From Pseudomonadota bacterium (GTDB lineage: Bacteria > Pseudomonadota > Alphaproteobacteria > Azospirillales > Azospirillaceae): a stretch of DNA of 64,000 bases. The notes below the pieces were generated by a model that saw only the letters and a list, made by a program, of their open reading frames with translations, had not been told where the DNA came from and did not search any database. The stretch covers positions 1-64,000 of the forward strand of contig JAFAFA010000054.1 in NCBI GenBank assembly GCA_023423695.1, in the 5' to 3' direction. Position numbers and translations under genes: made by a program. The first letter of the stretch is position 1, and every line of letters starts with the position of its first letter. Shown one piece after another: positions 7,564-16,497 of this stretch.

Positions 7564-9348
7564 TTGTCAAGCGACCATGTGCAGCGACGATTGGCGGCTG
7601 TTCTGGCGGCGGACGTCGCAAGCTACAGCCGATTGATGGGTATTGCCGAGGAACGCACCCTGGCGCAACTCAAGGCGCTTCGAAGAACATTGCTCGATCC
7701 CACCATAGCAGCCCACCGCGGCCGTATCGTCAAGACCACCGGCGACGGCATGCTGGTCGAGTTCGCGAGCGCCGTCGATGCGGTGCGCTGTGCAGCCGAA
7801 GTCCAGCGAGAGATGCTCAAGCAGAACGCCGATGTCCCGCAGGAATTCAGGATCGAGTTTCGGATCGGTGTCCACGTCGGCGACATCATCGTCGATGACA
7901 ACGATATCTTCGGAGACGGCGTCAACATCGCCGCCCGGCTGGAGGGAATAGCCGAGCCGGGCGGCATCTGCCTTTCCGACGATGCGCACCGGCAGATCAG
8001 GGGCAAGGTCGATCTTTTTTTTGACGATATCGGAGAACAAAACCTCAAGAATATTCGCGAGCCGATGCGGGCGTGGCGTGTACGAAGCGTCGGCAAGGAT
8101 GCTCTTGAAGGTGGAGCCGCCTCGTCTCTGAAGAGCCGGCCTCAAACGCTCACGCTGCCCGACAAGCCTTCAATCGTCGTGCTGCCGTTTGACAACATGT
8201 CCTCCGAACCCGGCCAGGATTATCTCTCGGACGGGATCGTCGAAGCGATAACGGCAACGCTTTCCTGCGTTCGGTCGTTTTTCGTGATCGCCCGGAGTTC
8301 GGCTTTTACCTACAAGGGGCGCGCCATCAATGCGCGCGAGATTGGAAGGGAGCTGGGTGTCGCCTACCTGCTCGAGGGCAGCGTGCAGAAAGCCGGCAAC
8401 CGCCTGCGCATCACCGTTCAACTCATCGAGACGGAAAGCGAGGTGCATGTCTGGAGTTCGCGTTATGACGGCACCGTCGACGAATTCTTCGACCTCGAGG
8501 ACCGGATCACGCAGCAGGTGGCCGGCGCGCTGCAGCCTTCCATTCGAATCGCCGAGATAGAGCGATCCCGTCGCAAACGTCCTCAGGATTTGGGAAGCTA
8601 TGACTACACGATGAGGGCGATGCCGCATGTCTGGGCGCTGGAACGGAATGAGAGTGCCAAAGCGCTCGAACTGCTCGACAAGGCGCTCGAGATCGACCCC
8701 GAATATCCGCTGGCGCTGGCGCTCGCCGGTTGGTGCCATGCACAGCGTTCGGTCTACAACTGGGCCGAAGACCTCGCGGCCAGCCAGGCCATGGCCCGAA
8801 CCCTGGCGGAGCGCGCAGCCAACCTCAGCGGAGACGACGCCCTCATCCTCGCCGTGCTCGGCGCGGTGCATACGTTCGTCCGGAATTACGCAACGGCTCG
8901 CGTGTTGCTCGAGCGCGCGCTCGTGCTCGATCCAAACTGCGCGTGGGCATGGAGCCGCCTTGGATGGGTCGAAAACTATGCCGACAAGCCTCGACTCGCC
9001 ATCGATCATTTCGAGCGCGCGTTGCGCCTCAGCCCGATCGATCCGATGAACTTCAACAATTTCGCGGGTCTTGGCTCGGCGCATGAAATTCTGCAGGATT
9101 ACGACCAGGCCGTAGCACTTTGGCGTCGCGCGCTGCTCGAACGGCCAAACGCCAGCTGGATTTACCGCAACCTGGCGTCATCCCTGGCAGGTGCCGGCCG
9201 GATCGATGAGGCTAAACTTGCGCTCGCCGACATGTTGAGGAGCTATCCCGGCCTCACAATCTCGAAATACAAGGAAGCGATGGTGTTCTCAGGTTCCACT
9301 CTGGATCGGATGGCAGAACATCTTCGGTCACTCGGTCTCCCTGACTAG
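7564..9348 (+). CDS. Class III adenylate/guanylate cyclase with TolB-like and TPR regions
   Basis: The N-terminal ~165 residues form a class III nucleotide cyclase domain. A metal-binding Asp appears in LAADVASYS, with KTTGDGMLVEF and GDGVNIAARLE further on. Residues ~200-330 carry the TolB-like region KPSIVVLPFDNMSSEPGQDYLSDGI seen in rhizobial cyclases. The rest are TPR repeats (for example ALELLDKALEIDPEYPLALAL). No membrane segment is evident, so it is probably cytosolic with TPRs as the sensing part. No ATG is suitable; the TTG at 7564 has GGAAA six bases upstream, and another TTG lies at 7549. Bradyrhizobia carry many such paralogues. Confidence 0.87.
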   Translation: MSSDHVQRRLAAVLAADVASYSRLMGIAEERTLAQLKALRRTLLDPTIAAHRGRIVKTTGDGMLVEFASAVDAVRCAAEVQREMLKQNADVPQEFRIEFRIGVHVGDIIVDDNDIFGDGVNIAARLEGIAEPGGICLSDDAHRQIRGKVDLFFDDIGEQNLKNIREPMRAWRVRSVGKDALEGGAASSLKSRPQTLTLPDKPSIVVLPFDNMSSEPGQDYLSDGIVEAITATLSCVRSFFVIARSSAFTYKGRAINAREIGRELGVAYLLEGSVQKAGNRLRITVQLIETESEVHVWSSRYDGTVDEFFDLEDRITQQVAGALQPSIRIAEIERSRRKRPQDLGSYDYTMRAMPHVWALERNESAKALELLDKALEIDPEYPLALALAGWCHAQRSVYNWAEDLAASQAMARTLAERAANLSGDDALILAVLGAVHTFVRNYATARVLLERALVLDPNCAWAWSRLGWVENYADKPRLAIDHFERALRLSPIDPMNFNNFAGLGSAHEILQDYDQAVALWRRALLERPNASWIYRNLASSLAGAGRIDEAKLALADMLRSYPGLTISKYKEAMVFSGSTLDRMAEHLRSLGLPD

Positions 9349-9395
9349 AACCTCGTCGGTTCTGATTGAATCAGAACCGGGCCGACCCCGCCACT

Positions 9396-10007
9396 TCAAG
9401 CCACCAGCCTCTTCAGCGCGCGTTCCAGCAGTTCCAGCCGGTCCTGGCCCCAGAATATCTCGCCCGAGGGCAGCACGTAGCTTGGAGCCCCGAAGACGCC
9501 TGCCGCCAGCGCCTCCTGGGTATATTTCTCGTAGAGTCCATCGAGTTCGGCGTCCGGAGGGGCGGCCGCGTGCAGCGCTGCGGCATCCAGACCGGCGCGC
9601 TGCGCGGCCAGCGCCATCGTCTCCGGGTCGGCGAGCGTTTCCTCGCGTTCCCATATCGCGCGGCCAAGCTCCAGCGACAGCCTGTGGGCATCCTTGCCCT
9701 GCAGCTTCGCCGCGATGACGAGGCGGACCGCCGCGGCGTCATCGCAGGGGAAATGCTTCGGTTCGAGATGGATGGGAGCGTTCCGTACCTCGCGCCAGCG
9801 CTTCAACTCCATCATCCGGTAGGCGCGGCGCTGCGGCGAGCGCTTCGGAAGCGGCAGCCCGCCGGTCTGCTCGAAGATCGGCCCGAACTTGCTGGGCTTG
9901 ATGTTGACGGTGGCGCCATTTCGCCTGGCGATCTCGGCGAACGGCGCGCTGCCGAGATAGGTCCACGGCGAATTGAGCGACATGTAGTAGTCGATGGTAA
10001 CGGGCAT
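9396..10007 (-). CDS. 2-hydroxychromene-2-carboxylate isomerase family (DsbA-fold, kappa-GST-like)
   Basis: The 203-residue product begins MPVTIDYYMSLNSPWTYLGS; the Ser of NSPWTYLG occupies the active-site position of HCCA isomerases, where thioredoxins have CxxC. The cis-Pro loop is GVFGAPSYVLPSG, followed by FWGQDRLELLERAL. Family members perform glutathione-dependent isomerisation in naphthalene-type degradation, but stand-alone chromosomal copies are usually of unknown substrate. It is 86 bases downstream of an EamA exporter in the same direction. Confidence 0.87.
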   Translation of the reverse strand: MPVTIDYYMSLNSPWTYLGSAPFAEIARRNGATVNIKPSKFGPIFEQTGGLPLPKRSPQRRAYRMMELKRWREVRNAPIHLEPKHFPCDDAAAVRLVIAAKLQGKDAHRLSLELGRAIWEREETLADPETMALAAQRAGLDAAALHAAAPPDAELDGLYEKYTQEALAAGVFGAPSYVLPSGEIFWGQDRLELLERALKRLVA

Positions 10008-10093
10008 GTTCGGGGTTTCCCAGGCCGACTGACGTCCGGCAACCTAGCCTCGCGCCCTTGTGCCGGCAACCGCGTTGCCGACTGCAGCGTCGA

Positions 10094-10975
10094 TCACGCC
10101 CTTTGCAGCGCCAGCGTCACGCCGCCCAGCGTCAGTATCAAGGCCGCGACCTCCCGCATGCCGAGCGGCTCGCCGAGGATCAGCGCCGCCGAAATCACGC
10201 CGATCAGCGGGACCAGCAGCATGCCTGTCGATGCCGACGACGGCGGCAGGCGCCGCAGCGTCTCGAACCAGGTGAGATAGCAGATGCCCATTGGCACCAG
10301 CGTCATGTAGACGAAGCAGGCGAGGCCAAGCGCCGTCAGCGCGCCGTAGTCCGGCTGCTCGAACGCAATGCCGAGCACCAGCATCACCAGGCAGCCGAGC
10401 CCGACCTGCCATGCGACCACGACCATCGGCGGCATCGGCAACGGCACGCGGTTGAGGATGTTGCCGATCGCAAACAGGATCGCCGCCGAGAACAGCAGGA
10501 CGATGCCCGTGATCCGTCCGCTGTCGAAGGTAATGCCATTGCCGCCCAGCAGCACGGCGATACCGCCGACGCCGAGGATGAGAGCCGCGATATCCACCAG
10601 CTTCGGCCGGATGCCCGCCAACGGCCAGGCCAGCAGGGTAGCCCAGATCGGCATGGTGTAGGCGATCAGCGCGCCTTCGCCGACGGGGACGAATTTCATC
10701 GCCACCGTGCCAAACCCCATCCATGCAAAGACATTGGTGAAGGATGCGAACAAGAGGCGCGGGACCGCTTCGCGCGGGACTTCGAGCGGCTGGCTCCTCG
10801 CCTTCGCAATCCCAAAGAAGATCAGCGCGGCGGCCACGCCCGCGAGCCCGCGGGCGAACAGCGGCGGCCATTGCTGCAGCAGGAGCTTCATCAACGGCCA
10901 GTTCAGCGCCCAGCCGAAGGCCGTCACGCCAAGGCAGATAAACCCGATCCATTTGCCGCGCCGCGCCGCATCCAT
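10094..10975 (-). CDS. EamA/DMT superfamily transporter
   Basis: The 293-residue inner-membrane protein has two EamA repeats of about five hydrophobic helices each. Signature stretches include GVTAFGWALNWPLMK at the start of repeat 1 and STGMLLVPLIGVISAALILG in repeat 2. Family members export small metabolites or amino acids; the substrate cannot be read from sequence. It is transcribed leftward into the HCCA-isomerase-like gene. Confidence 0.88.
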   Translation of the reverse strand: MDAARRGKWIGFICLGVTAFGWALNWPLMKLLLQQWPPLFARGLAGVAAALIFFGIAKARSQPLEVPREAVPRLLFASFTNVFAWMGFGTVAMKFVPVGEGALIAYTMPIWATLLAWPLAGIRPKLVDIAALILGVGGIAVLLGGNGITFDSGRITGIVLLFSAAILFAIGNILNRVPLPMPPMVVVAWQVGLGCLVMLVLGIAFEQPDYGALTALGLACFVYMTLVPMGICYLTWFETLRRLPPSSASTGMLLVPLIGVISAALILGEPLGMREVAALILTLGGVTLALQRA

Positions 10976-11048
10976 CCCGGTCGCTTAGCAGCTTGGAACG
11001 GACGCCTCCACGCCGCCGCGTGCATGGCTCTTGCGCGGCCCCTCCCCC

Positions 11049-11083
11049 AAAAAAAAAATCCGGCGCGCACGAGGCGCGCCGGA
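11049..11083 (-). terminator. Terminator of phyR
   Basis: On the minus strand a perfect 10-base-pair hairpin (TCCGGCGCGC against GCGCGCCGGA) is followed by ten T, 28 bases after the phyR stop codon. Confidence 0.92.
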
Positions 11084-11110
11084 CCAACCTTGAACGTTGT
11101 GACTACCGGC

Positions 11111-11917
11111 TCAGGCCGAAGCCGCCTTCGGCGCGCGGTTGCGCGAGTTGCGCTGGAAGAACAACGCCTGGCTGGCGACGGCGGAAACCATCGCAGGCTG
11201 GAACGGCTTCGAGATCAGGAACGCCGGCTCGGGGCGCTCGCCGGTCAGGAAGCGCTCGGGGTAGGCGGTGATGAACACCACCGGGACTTCGAACACCTTC
11301 AGCAGTTCGTTGACCGCGTCCAGCCCCGACGAGCCGTCGGCGAGCTGGATGTCGGCGAGGATCAGTCCCGGCTTCTTGTTCTTGGCGAGCGCGACCGCAT
11401 CGGCATGGGTGCGGGCGACGCCGATCACGTTGTGGCCGAGGTTCTTCACCAGGCTCTCGAGGTCCATCGCGATGAAGGTCTCGTCCTCGATGATGAGGAC
11501 GTCGGTGGCGATCTCCGCCGCCATTTCGCGGCCGGCGGCGTCCGTCAGGCGGCGGGTCTCGGGAATGTCGGTGTTGAGAATGAAGGCCACCTCTTCCTCC
11601 GAGAAGCCTTCCAGCGACAGCAGCAGGAAGGCCTGCCGCGGCAACGGGGTGATGTTCGAGAGCCGGCGCTCCGGCGGCAGCGACAGCTGCGCGACGTCGG
11701 GGTTGTCGTTGAGCGATACCGAATTCCAGATCTGGGTGAACAGCTTGAACAGTCCGGCGCGCGGACCGTGCCGTTCATCCAGCAGGGAGGAATCCTGCAG
11801 CAGGGCCTCCAGCATGGCGGCCACGTAAGCATCGCCCGACCCTTGGCTTCCGGTCAGCGCACGGGCATAGCGCCGCAGCAGCGGCAGATGTTCAGCAACG
11901 AGCTGTGATCGGGACAT
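11111..11917 (-). CDS. phyR: PhyR, anti-anti-sigma response regulator of the general stress response
   Basis: PhyR, when phosphorylated, binds the anti-sigma factor NepR and frees sigma-EcfG. The 268-residue product has a sigma-like N-terminal domain (about residues 1-135, starting MSRSQLVAEHLPLLRRYARA) and a C-terminal receiver. The receiver carries VLIIEDE for metal binding, the phospho-acceptor Asp in LILADIQLADGSSG, and the switch Lys in LISKPF. I chose the ATG at 11917 as the family start; an in-frame ATG at 11944 adds nine residues. It is divergent from nepR-ecfG across a 292-base region with several GGAAC motifs. Confidence 0.95.
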   Translation of the reverse strand: MSRSQLVAEHLPLLRRYARALTGSQGSGDAYVAAMLEALLQDSSLLDERHGPRAGLFKLFTQIWNSVSLNDNPDVAQLSLPPERRLSNITPLPRQAFLLLSLEGFSEEEVAFILNTDIPETRRLTDAAGREMAAEIATDVLIIEDETFIAMDLESLVKNLGHNVIGVARTHADAVALAKNKKPGLILADIQLADGSSGLDAVNELLKVFEVPVVFITAYPERFLTGERPEPAFLISKPFQPAMVSAVASQALFFQRNSRNRAPKAASA

Positions 11918-12087
11918 CCCCATTCCATCCTTGTCTCTGGCCATATCCTGGCAGTGTACTTAGGGTCTCAACTGGGCAGACGTAACCGGGAACGCCGCGT
12001 CCGGCGTCAACTCCGGTTACCTATCGGGAGGACCCGGTTCCCCCGTCGCCTCGATTACTCCTCAGGGCCAAAAAAGTTCCAAAAAAA

Positions 12088-12125
12088 GTTCCAGGATTCT
12101 GGAACCAACCGGACGCCTTCGCATT
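12088..12125 (+). promoter_or_regulatory. Inverted repeat and candidate EcfG-type promoter of nepR-ecfG
   Basis: GTTCCAG-GATT-CTGGAAC (12088-12105) is a perfect inverted repeat, preceded by two A-rich GTTCC copies. Its right half supplies GGAAC (12101-12105), followed after 16 bases by CATT (12122-12125), one mismatch from CGTT. This would give autoregulated nepR-ecfG transcription. No equally good element faces phyR. Confidence 0.5.
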
Positions 12126-12209
12126 AGCCTTTTACCTATAGCGCGGCGGCCAAGGCCCCAAATTCGAGGCAACCTCTTGAAACCACAGAGACTTAACTCT
12201 CGGGGAAGC

Positions 12210-12419
12210 GTGGATCAGACCATGAAGGAAGTAAAGAAGCAGGGCGGGCTTAACGCCGAGATTCAGTCAAGGATCGGGCATCAGCTCCGCGCCATGTACG
12301 ACGATGTGGTGCGGCAAGGCGTGCCGGACCGCTTTGCAGAGCTCATTCGGAAGCTCGACGGGCCCGAACAAGCGGCAGCCCAGATGGACCAAGCCGCCAA
12401 AAACGACGGGAGGGATTAA
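12210..12419 (+). CDS. nepR: NepR anti-sigma factor
   Basis: NepR holds sigma-EcfG inactive until phosphorylated PhyR sequesters it. The 69-residue product carries the family core GLNAEIQSRIGHQLRAMYDD followed by VPDRFAELIRKLD. The GTG at 12210 sits four bases after GGGGA; an ATG at 12222 and a far TTG at 12177 are alternatives. The TAATG overlap with ecfG indicates translational coupling, which keeps anti-sigma and sigma levels matched. Confidence 0.92.
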   Translation: MDQTMKEVKKQGGLNAEIQSRIGHQLRAMYDDVVRQGVPDRFAELIRKLDGPEQAAAQMDQAAKNDGRD

Positions 12420-12967
12420 TGCCTCTCACCGACTCACTTCGCGACGACATTTTGGCGTCGGTACCGAGCCTGCGCGCGTTCGCGATCTCGCTCTCCGGCA
12501 ATGGTGATCGTGCCGACGACCTCGTGCAGGAAACGTTGCTGCGCGCCATTGCCAACATCGACTCGTTCCAGCCCGGCTCGAACCTGCCGGCGTGGCTGTT
12601 CACCATCCTGCGCAACCTGTTCCGCTCCGACTATCGCAAGCGGCGGCGCGAGGTGGAGGACGCCGAGGGCAATTACGCGAAGACGCTGAAGACCCAGCCC
12701 GCGCAGAACGCGCATCTGGAGTTCGAGGAATTTCGCGTGGCGCTCGACAAGCTGCCACAGGACCAGCGCGAAGCGTTGATCCTGGTCGGCGCCTCCGGCT
12801 TCTCCTACGAGGATGCCGCCGCCATCTGCGGCTGCGCGGTCGGCACCATCAAGAGCCGGGTCAACCGCGCCCGCTCCAAGCTGAGCGCCCTGCTCTACGT
12901 CGACGGCGCCGAGGATTTCGGCCCGGACGATACGGTGCGCGCGGTGATCGGCGGCAACGGCGGGTGA
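12419..12967 (+). CDS. ecfG: General stress ECF sigma factor EcfG
   Basis: The 182-residue sigma-70-family protein has region 2 (ADDLVQETLLRAIANIDSF, then LPAWLFTILRNLFRSDYRKR) and region 4 (LPQDQREALILVGASGFSYE and CAVGTIKSRVNRARSKL). This is the EcfG group, whose promoters are GGAAC-N16/17-CGTT; five exact copies occur in the first 4.5 kb of the window. It overlaps nepR by one base and is followed by a hairpin terminator. Confidence 0.95.
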   Translation: MPLTDSLRDDILASVPSLRAFAISLSGNGDRADDLVQETLLRAIANIDSFQPGSNLPAWLFTILRNLFRSDYRKRRREVEDAEGNYAKTLKTQPAQNAHLEFEEFRVALDKLPQDQREALILVGASGFSYEDAAAICGCAVGTIKSRVNRARSKLSALLYVDGAEDFGPDDTVRAVIGGNGG

Positions 12968-12988
12968 TGACGTCATCGAAGCGACACG

Positions 12989-13020
12989 AAAGGGCGGCCC
13001 GGGCTGGCCGCCCTTTCAGT
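12989..13020. terminator. Hairpin between convergent ecfG and kinase genes
   Basis: AAAGGGCGGCC pairs with GGCCGCCCTTT across a six-base loop, 21 bases after the ecfG stop. The T-run is short on both strands, so it may serve both genes weakly. Confidence 0.7.
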
Positions 13021-13074
13021 TTGTAGATCGCCTTCCACCGTCGTCCCCGCGAACGCATGCGTTCGCAGAGCGGC

Positions 13075-14733
13075 CTACTTCACCGGGCGCACCGGCGCGG
13101 TGATCTGCCCGGTCCGGTCGCGCTCGGTCATGTCGACGACGGTTTCCATCGGCGCGGTGAGCTCGTAGACGTAGCTGACTTCGGTAAAATAGCGTTTTGC
13201 GGTGCCGCCCATCGCTTCCGGCGCGACACGGTCGAGCAGGATCAGGCCGAAGTCGGAATCCTCGCGCCGCGTCGCCGCGCTGGTGTTGAACTCCTCCCAG
13301 CGGAAACGAAACACCTCATCCGGCGGCTCGCCCGTGACTTCCCAGTTCGCGACGATGTGGGGGTGTTTGCCGACCAGGGACAGGCCCTCGTCGGAATGCG
13401 ACGCCAGTTCGAAGAACAGCAGCGAAAGCGACTGCGCGGCGCGCGCGCTGACGGAGATATCCGGGCCGTCCACCACGATGCGGTCGGCGTGCGGGATCGC
13501 GCGCGACTCGAACAGCCCCTTGAGCTTGACGCCCTGCCACTGGCTCTCGCTCAGCAGCGTCACCACGTTCGACATCGCGTGGATGCGGCCGATCAGCAAT
13601 TCGCGCGAGACGTCGATGTCGGAGCCGTGGCGCAGCGTGCGCGTCACGATCGACTGGATCACGGCCAGGATGTTCTTGACGCGGTGGTTGAGTTCGTCGA
13701 TGACCGCCGTCAATCGCCGCTCGAAACCGATCCTGACCTGGATCTCGCGACTGAGCCGCAAATTGTTGTAGGCGACGTAGCCGAACAGGCCGCAGATGAT
13801 GCCGGTAAGCGCCAGGCCGATGGCGCCTACGATGAGCGCCGTCTGCTGCGCGCGCTGTGCGGCGTTGTTCTTGGCGTAGTAGGCGAGCGACCAGTCGCGG
13901 CTGCCGAACGTCACCGTCCGCACCACCGACGGCAACGGGCCGCCTTCCCTGACCGCACGCAAGGTGATGGCGCCCTGGTCGCTGGCGACGTATTCGTCGT
14001 TGGCGTCATTGGGGTCCTTCAACACCACCGAGAACAGCGAGCGATCGTCATTCGTCAGCATCAGCGACGCGAGTTCATAGGAAAACGCGACGAAGCCTGC
14101 GGGATCGCTGGTGCCTTCCGCCAGGATGGGGGAAGCGAGGACGATGCCGATCGGTCCGTTCTGCCGCAACAGCGGGATCGGATCCGACGCGATCGGCTTG
14201 CCGGTCGACGCGGCCTGCGCCAGCATCGGCCCGATCACCGAATGTCTGTCGTAGGCACGGCCCGGATAACCCAGCGTGTCCGGACTGCGCGGCTCGACGT
14301 CCATCAGCACATCGACCGGCCTGTCGATCGCCTTGATGTCCAACGGACGATCGTCGAAATCGCGAATCGTCGGATTGGAGAAGCCGGCGCTCTTCAGTTC
14401 CGCCTCCGCCGCCGGCAGGTCGGCGGGCTTGAGCCGCGCGATCCAGTAAGCGACCACGAAATCGGTCTTGAAGGCATAGATGGCCGAGCGCAGCGGCTGC
14501 AGCATGTTGGCCTTCACCACCGACGGCGCCCGAAACAATCCGGAGGCGACGCGCGCCAGCAACTCGCGCTCGGTCAACCGGTCCTGCACCAGGCTGGCAT
14601 GCACGTCGATCGCACGCGAAAGTGCGATGCCGTCGATCGCCAGTTCCTGCTCGTGGACGCGATAGGCCGCGAGACCGGAGAGCAGTACTCCGATCAGCGC
14701 GATGAAGCCGATAATGAATCCCAGCCGAACCAC
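13075..14733 (-). CDS. Membrane HWE/HisKA_2-type sensor histidine kinase
   Basis: The 552-residue product has an N-terminal membrane helix (residues ~3-24), a ~270-residue periplasmic sensor region and a second helix around AALIVGAIGLALTGIICGLF. A kinase core follows, with phospho-acceptor His in ELNHRVKNILAVIQSI. The NHRVKN box is that of HWE/HisKA_2 kinases, which typically phosphorylate PhyR. Position beside phyR-nepR-ecfG suggests it is a PhyR kinase. The start is GTG; no ATG is in frame before an upstream TAG. The ATP-binding half is divergent, ending DFGLILLDRVAPEAMGG. Confidence 0.86.
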   Translation of the reverse strand: MVRLGFIIGFIALIGVLLSGLAAYRVHEQELAIDGIALSRAIDVHASLVQDRLTERELLARVASGLFRAPSVVKANMLQPLRSAIYAFKTDFVVAYWIARLKPADLPAAEAELKSAGFSNPTIRDFDDRPLDIKAIDRPVDVLMDVEPRSPDTLGYPGRAYDRHSVIGPMLAQAASTGKPIASDPIPLLRQNGPIGIVLASPILAEGTSDPAGFVAFSYELASLMLTNDDRSLFSVVLKDPNDANDEYVASDQGAITLRAVREGGPLPSVVRTVTFGSRDWSLAYYAKNNAAQRAQQTALIVGAIGLALTGIICGLFGYVAYNNLRLSREIQVRIGFERRLTAVIDELNHRVKNILAVIQSIVTRTLRHGSDIDVSRELLIGRIHAMSNVVTLLSESQWQGVKLKGLFESRAIPHADRIVVDGPDISVSARAAQSLSLLFFELASHSDEGLSLVGKHPHIVANWEVTGEPPDEVFRFRWEEFNTSAATRREDSDFGLILLDRVAPEAMGGTAKRYFTEVSYVYELTAPMETVVDMTERDRTGQITAPVRPVK

Positions 14734-15006
14734 TCGTTTACTCGGAAATGACGCGTTGGCGAAGGCGCAGACCGAACATCCCTAGAGCACTATCGGCAGA
14801 GACGACGGCGACAGCGCGGAAGCCAGCCGGGGCGAATATGAAGGAGCGATCATCGGCACGCAACTGAGAGGTCGAAAACGGCAACGGCACGGCAAGCGTT
14901 AACGTTGATTCCGCCGTGCCAGAGATTGTTAATCTGCTGGCGCCGAATTGGTTCCACCTCAGTCGGCGCGCTCAGGCGCCGCCGCGGACAGCAAAAAGCG
15001 TTAACA

Positions 15007-15199
15007 TTAACGCGCGGTTTGTTCCGCCCTGACCTTGGTGTTGGCCTTGGCGTCGGCCCTGGCCGCCGGCCGCAGACCGCCCTTGGTCTCGATGAACCCG
15101 ATGATGCGATCGGGCGTCAGCGAGCCCGAGCGCACCAGAAACTCCGTGTCCCACTTGGTGTAGATGTCGTTCGCAAAGACGACGCTGGAGTGCGCGGCT
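15007..15199 (-). pseudogene. ureG: ureG remnant (urease nickel-delivery GTPase), internally deleted
   Basis: Directly after the ureF stop the minus strand encodes NDIYTKWDTEFLVRSGSLTP, which is UreG switch-region sequence. It jumps after DRI (near 15100) to GFIETKGGL, the UreG C-terminus. The N-terminal ~45 residues with the P-loop GPVGSGKT and about 120 central residues are missing, and no start codon lies in frame with the remnant. UreG is the GTPase that loads nickel into urease, so no function can remain here. The 270 bases to the left (14734-15006) contain only this decay and an inverted repeat around GGCACGGC/GCCGTGCC. Confidence 0.83.
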
Positions 15200-15931
15200 T
15201 CATGACCGGAACAGCCTCGTATACTGAGTCTCGTGGCGCAGGCTGGCGAGATCGGCGCGGAAGGTGGCGCTGCCGAGGTCGTCGAGCGAAGATGCAAGCG
15301 CGCGGCTTGCAGTAGCGGCGACATCGGCCTCGAGGCTTGCAAGGATGCGCTGGCTGTCGGTCTGGCCGAGCGGCACCAGCCGCGCGCCGGCGGAAATCCA
15401 GTTCGATACCAGCGCATGCAGGAAACCATGTATGACCGGCGCCGCTGGAATCGCATGCGCCGTGCTGACGAGGCCGACGGCTACGGGATAGACGATCGCG
15501 CCGCCACAGGCGGTCACCATATTGTCGAGCCCTTCGCTGGGCCAGGCGGCGCGCGCGGTGTCGATGAAGGCGTGGCCCTGCGTCGTCGTTTCGAGCTGGC
15601 GATCCCGCGAAGGCACGAACGCTGCCGCAAGCTCGGCGATATCGCGCAAGGATGCTTCGTCCTGCGCTGACGCTGCGCGATGCGCCTGCGCGAGAAACAC
15701 GGCGTCGCAAAATCCCGAACCTTCCGTGAGCATCGCGGCAAGCCAGTCGCGCAACGAGCCGGCATCCGTGATGTCGCCCGCCTCCACCGCCCACTCGATG
15801 CCGCTGGAATAGGAGAACGCGCCGACCGGAAACGACGGCGACAGCCAGGTCATCAGCCGGTACAGCGCCGCCGCCTCGCCCGCTGTCATGCAGCGCTGTA
15901 CGTCAGCCGAGACCGGCTCACTTGTGGTCAT
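15200..15931 (-). CDS. ureF: Urease accessory protein UreF
   Basis: UreF is part of the UreDFG complex that activates apo-urease. The 243-residue product has the family pattern LMTWLSPSFPVGAFSYSSGIE, TTQGHAFIDTARAAWP, ACGGAIVYPVAVG and LVPLGQTDSQRILASLE. I start at the ATG at 15931, which overlaps the ureE 3' end by 14 bases; a longer frame would translate the His-rich ureE tail out of frame. Its normal partner gene, ureG, survives only as a fragment immediately downstream. Confidence 0.93.
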   Translation of the reverse strand: MTTSEPVSADVQRCMTAGEAAALYRLMTWLSPSFPVGAFSYSSGIEWAVEAGDITDAGSLRDWLAAMLTEGSGFCDAVFLAQAHRAASAQDEASLRDIAELAAAFVPSRDRQLETTTQGHAFIDTARAAWPSEGLDNMVTACGGAIVYPVAVGLVSTAHAIPAAPVIHGFLHALVSNWISAGARLVPLGQTDSQRILASLEADVAATASRALASSLDDLGSATFRADLASLRHETQYTRLFRS

Positions 15932-16460
15932 GAGCATGGGAGTGATCGTGGTGGTGGTGATCGTGGTCGCAATGCTCGTCGTGATGATGCCCGTGATGAC
16001 CATGATCATGCGCGGCATGATCATGAGCCGCCTGCGCATAGGCGCCGCCCTCGGGATCGAACGGCGCCTCGATCTCGATGATCCGTGCGCCGAGCCCCTT
16101 CACCATCGCCTCGATGACGTGGTCGCGGCGGATGCGCAGGCCCTTCGGCATGATCTGCGTCGGCAGATGGCGGTTGCCGAGATGCCAGGCCACGCGAACC
16201 AGATGCAGCGGATCGGCGACGCGGATCTCGACCAGTGGCTCGGCAGCCGCCACCACCTCGATCAGCCGGCCGTCATCCAGCACCAGCGCATCGCCGCCGC
16301 GCAGCGCGACGGCGTTTTCGAGGTCGAGCAGGAACACCAGCCCGCGCGTCCCTGTCATCGCAATCCGCCGCCGGTGCCGGTCGTCGAAATCGAGCACGAC
16401 GGTATCGGCCGCGGCCTGCGTCCAGCGATGTTGCCCGAGGACTTGTGTCGCGCGGATCAT
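15918..16460 (-). CDS. ureE: Urease nickel metallochaperone UreE
   Basis: UreE binds nickel and passes it to the UreG complex. The 180-residue product has the two usual domains: an N-terminal beta domain with DRHRRRIAMTGTRGLVFLLDL, and the metal domain with VRVAWHLGNRHLP, whose His is the conserved nickel ligand. A strongly His/Asp-rich tail (HHGHHHDEHCDHDHHHHDHS and neighbours) is typical of nickel-storing UreE. It overlaps ureF by 14 bases. Confidence 0.95.
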   Translation of the reverse strand: MIRATQVLGQHRWTQAAADTVVLDFDDRHRRRIAMTGTRGLVFLLDLENAVALRGGDALVLDDGRLIEVVAAAEPLVEIRVADPLHLVRVAWHLGNRHLPTQIMPKGLRIRRDHVIEAMVKGLGARIIEIEAPFDPEGGAYAQAAHDHAAHDHGHHGHHHDEHCDHDHHHHDHSHAHDHK

Positions 16461-16497
16461 GTGGAGGCACCTGTAGCGTGTGCGGGCATCGGGGCTT

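Noticed and set aside
10058..11908. 616-codon plus-strand frame across the EamA and phyR genes
   Set aside because: It runs antisense to two clearly recognised genes, is rich in Arg, Gln, His and Pro, and shows no domain; a GC-driven shadow.
11945..12087. An EcfG promoter driving phyR on the minus strand
   Set aside because: Several GGAAC motifs face phyR, but none has CGTT or a one-mismatch form 16-17 bases downstream.
13057..14751. 564-codon plus-strand frame opposite the HWE kinase
   Set aside because: It is the mirror frame of a recognised kinase, with no family motif of its own.
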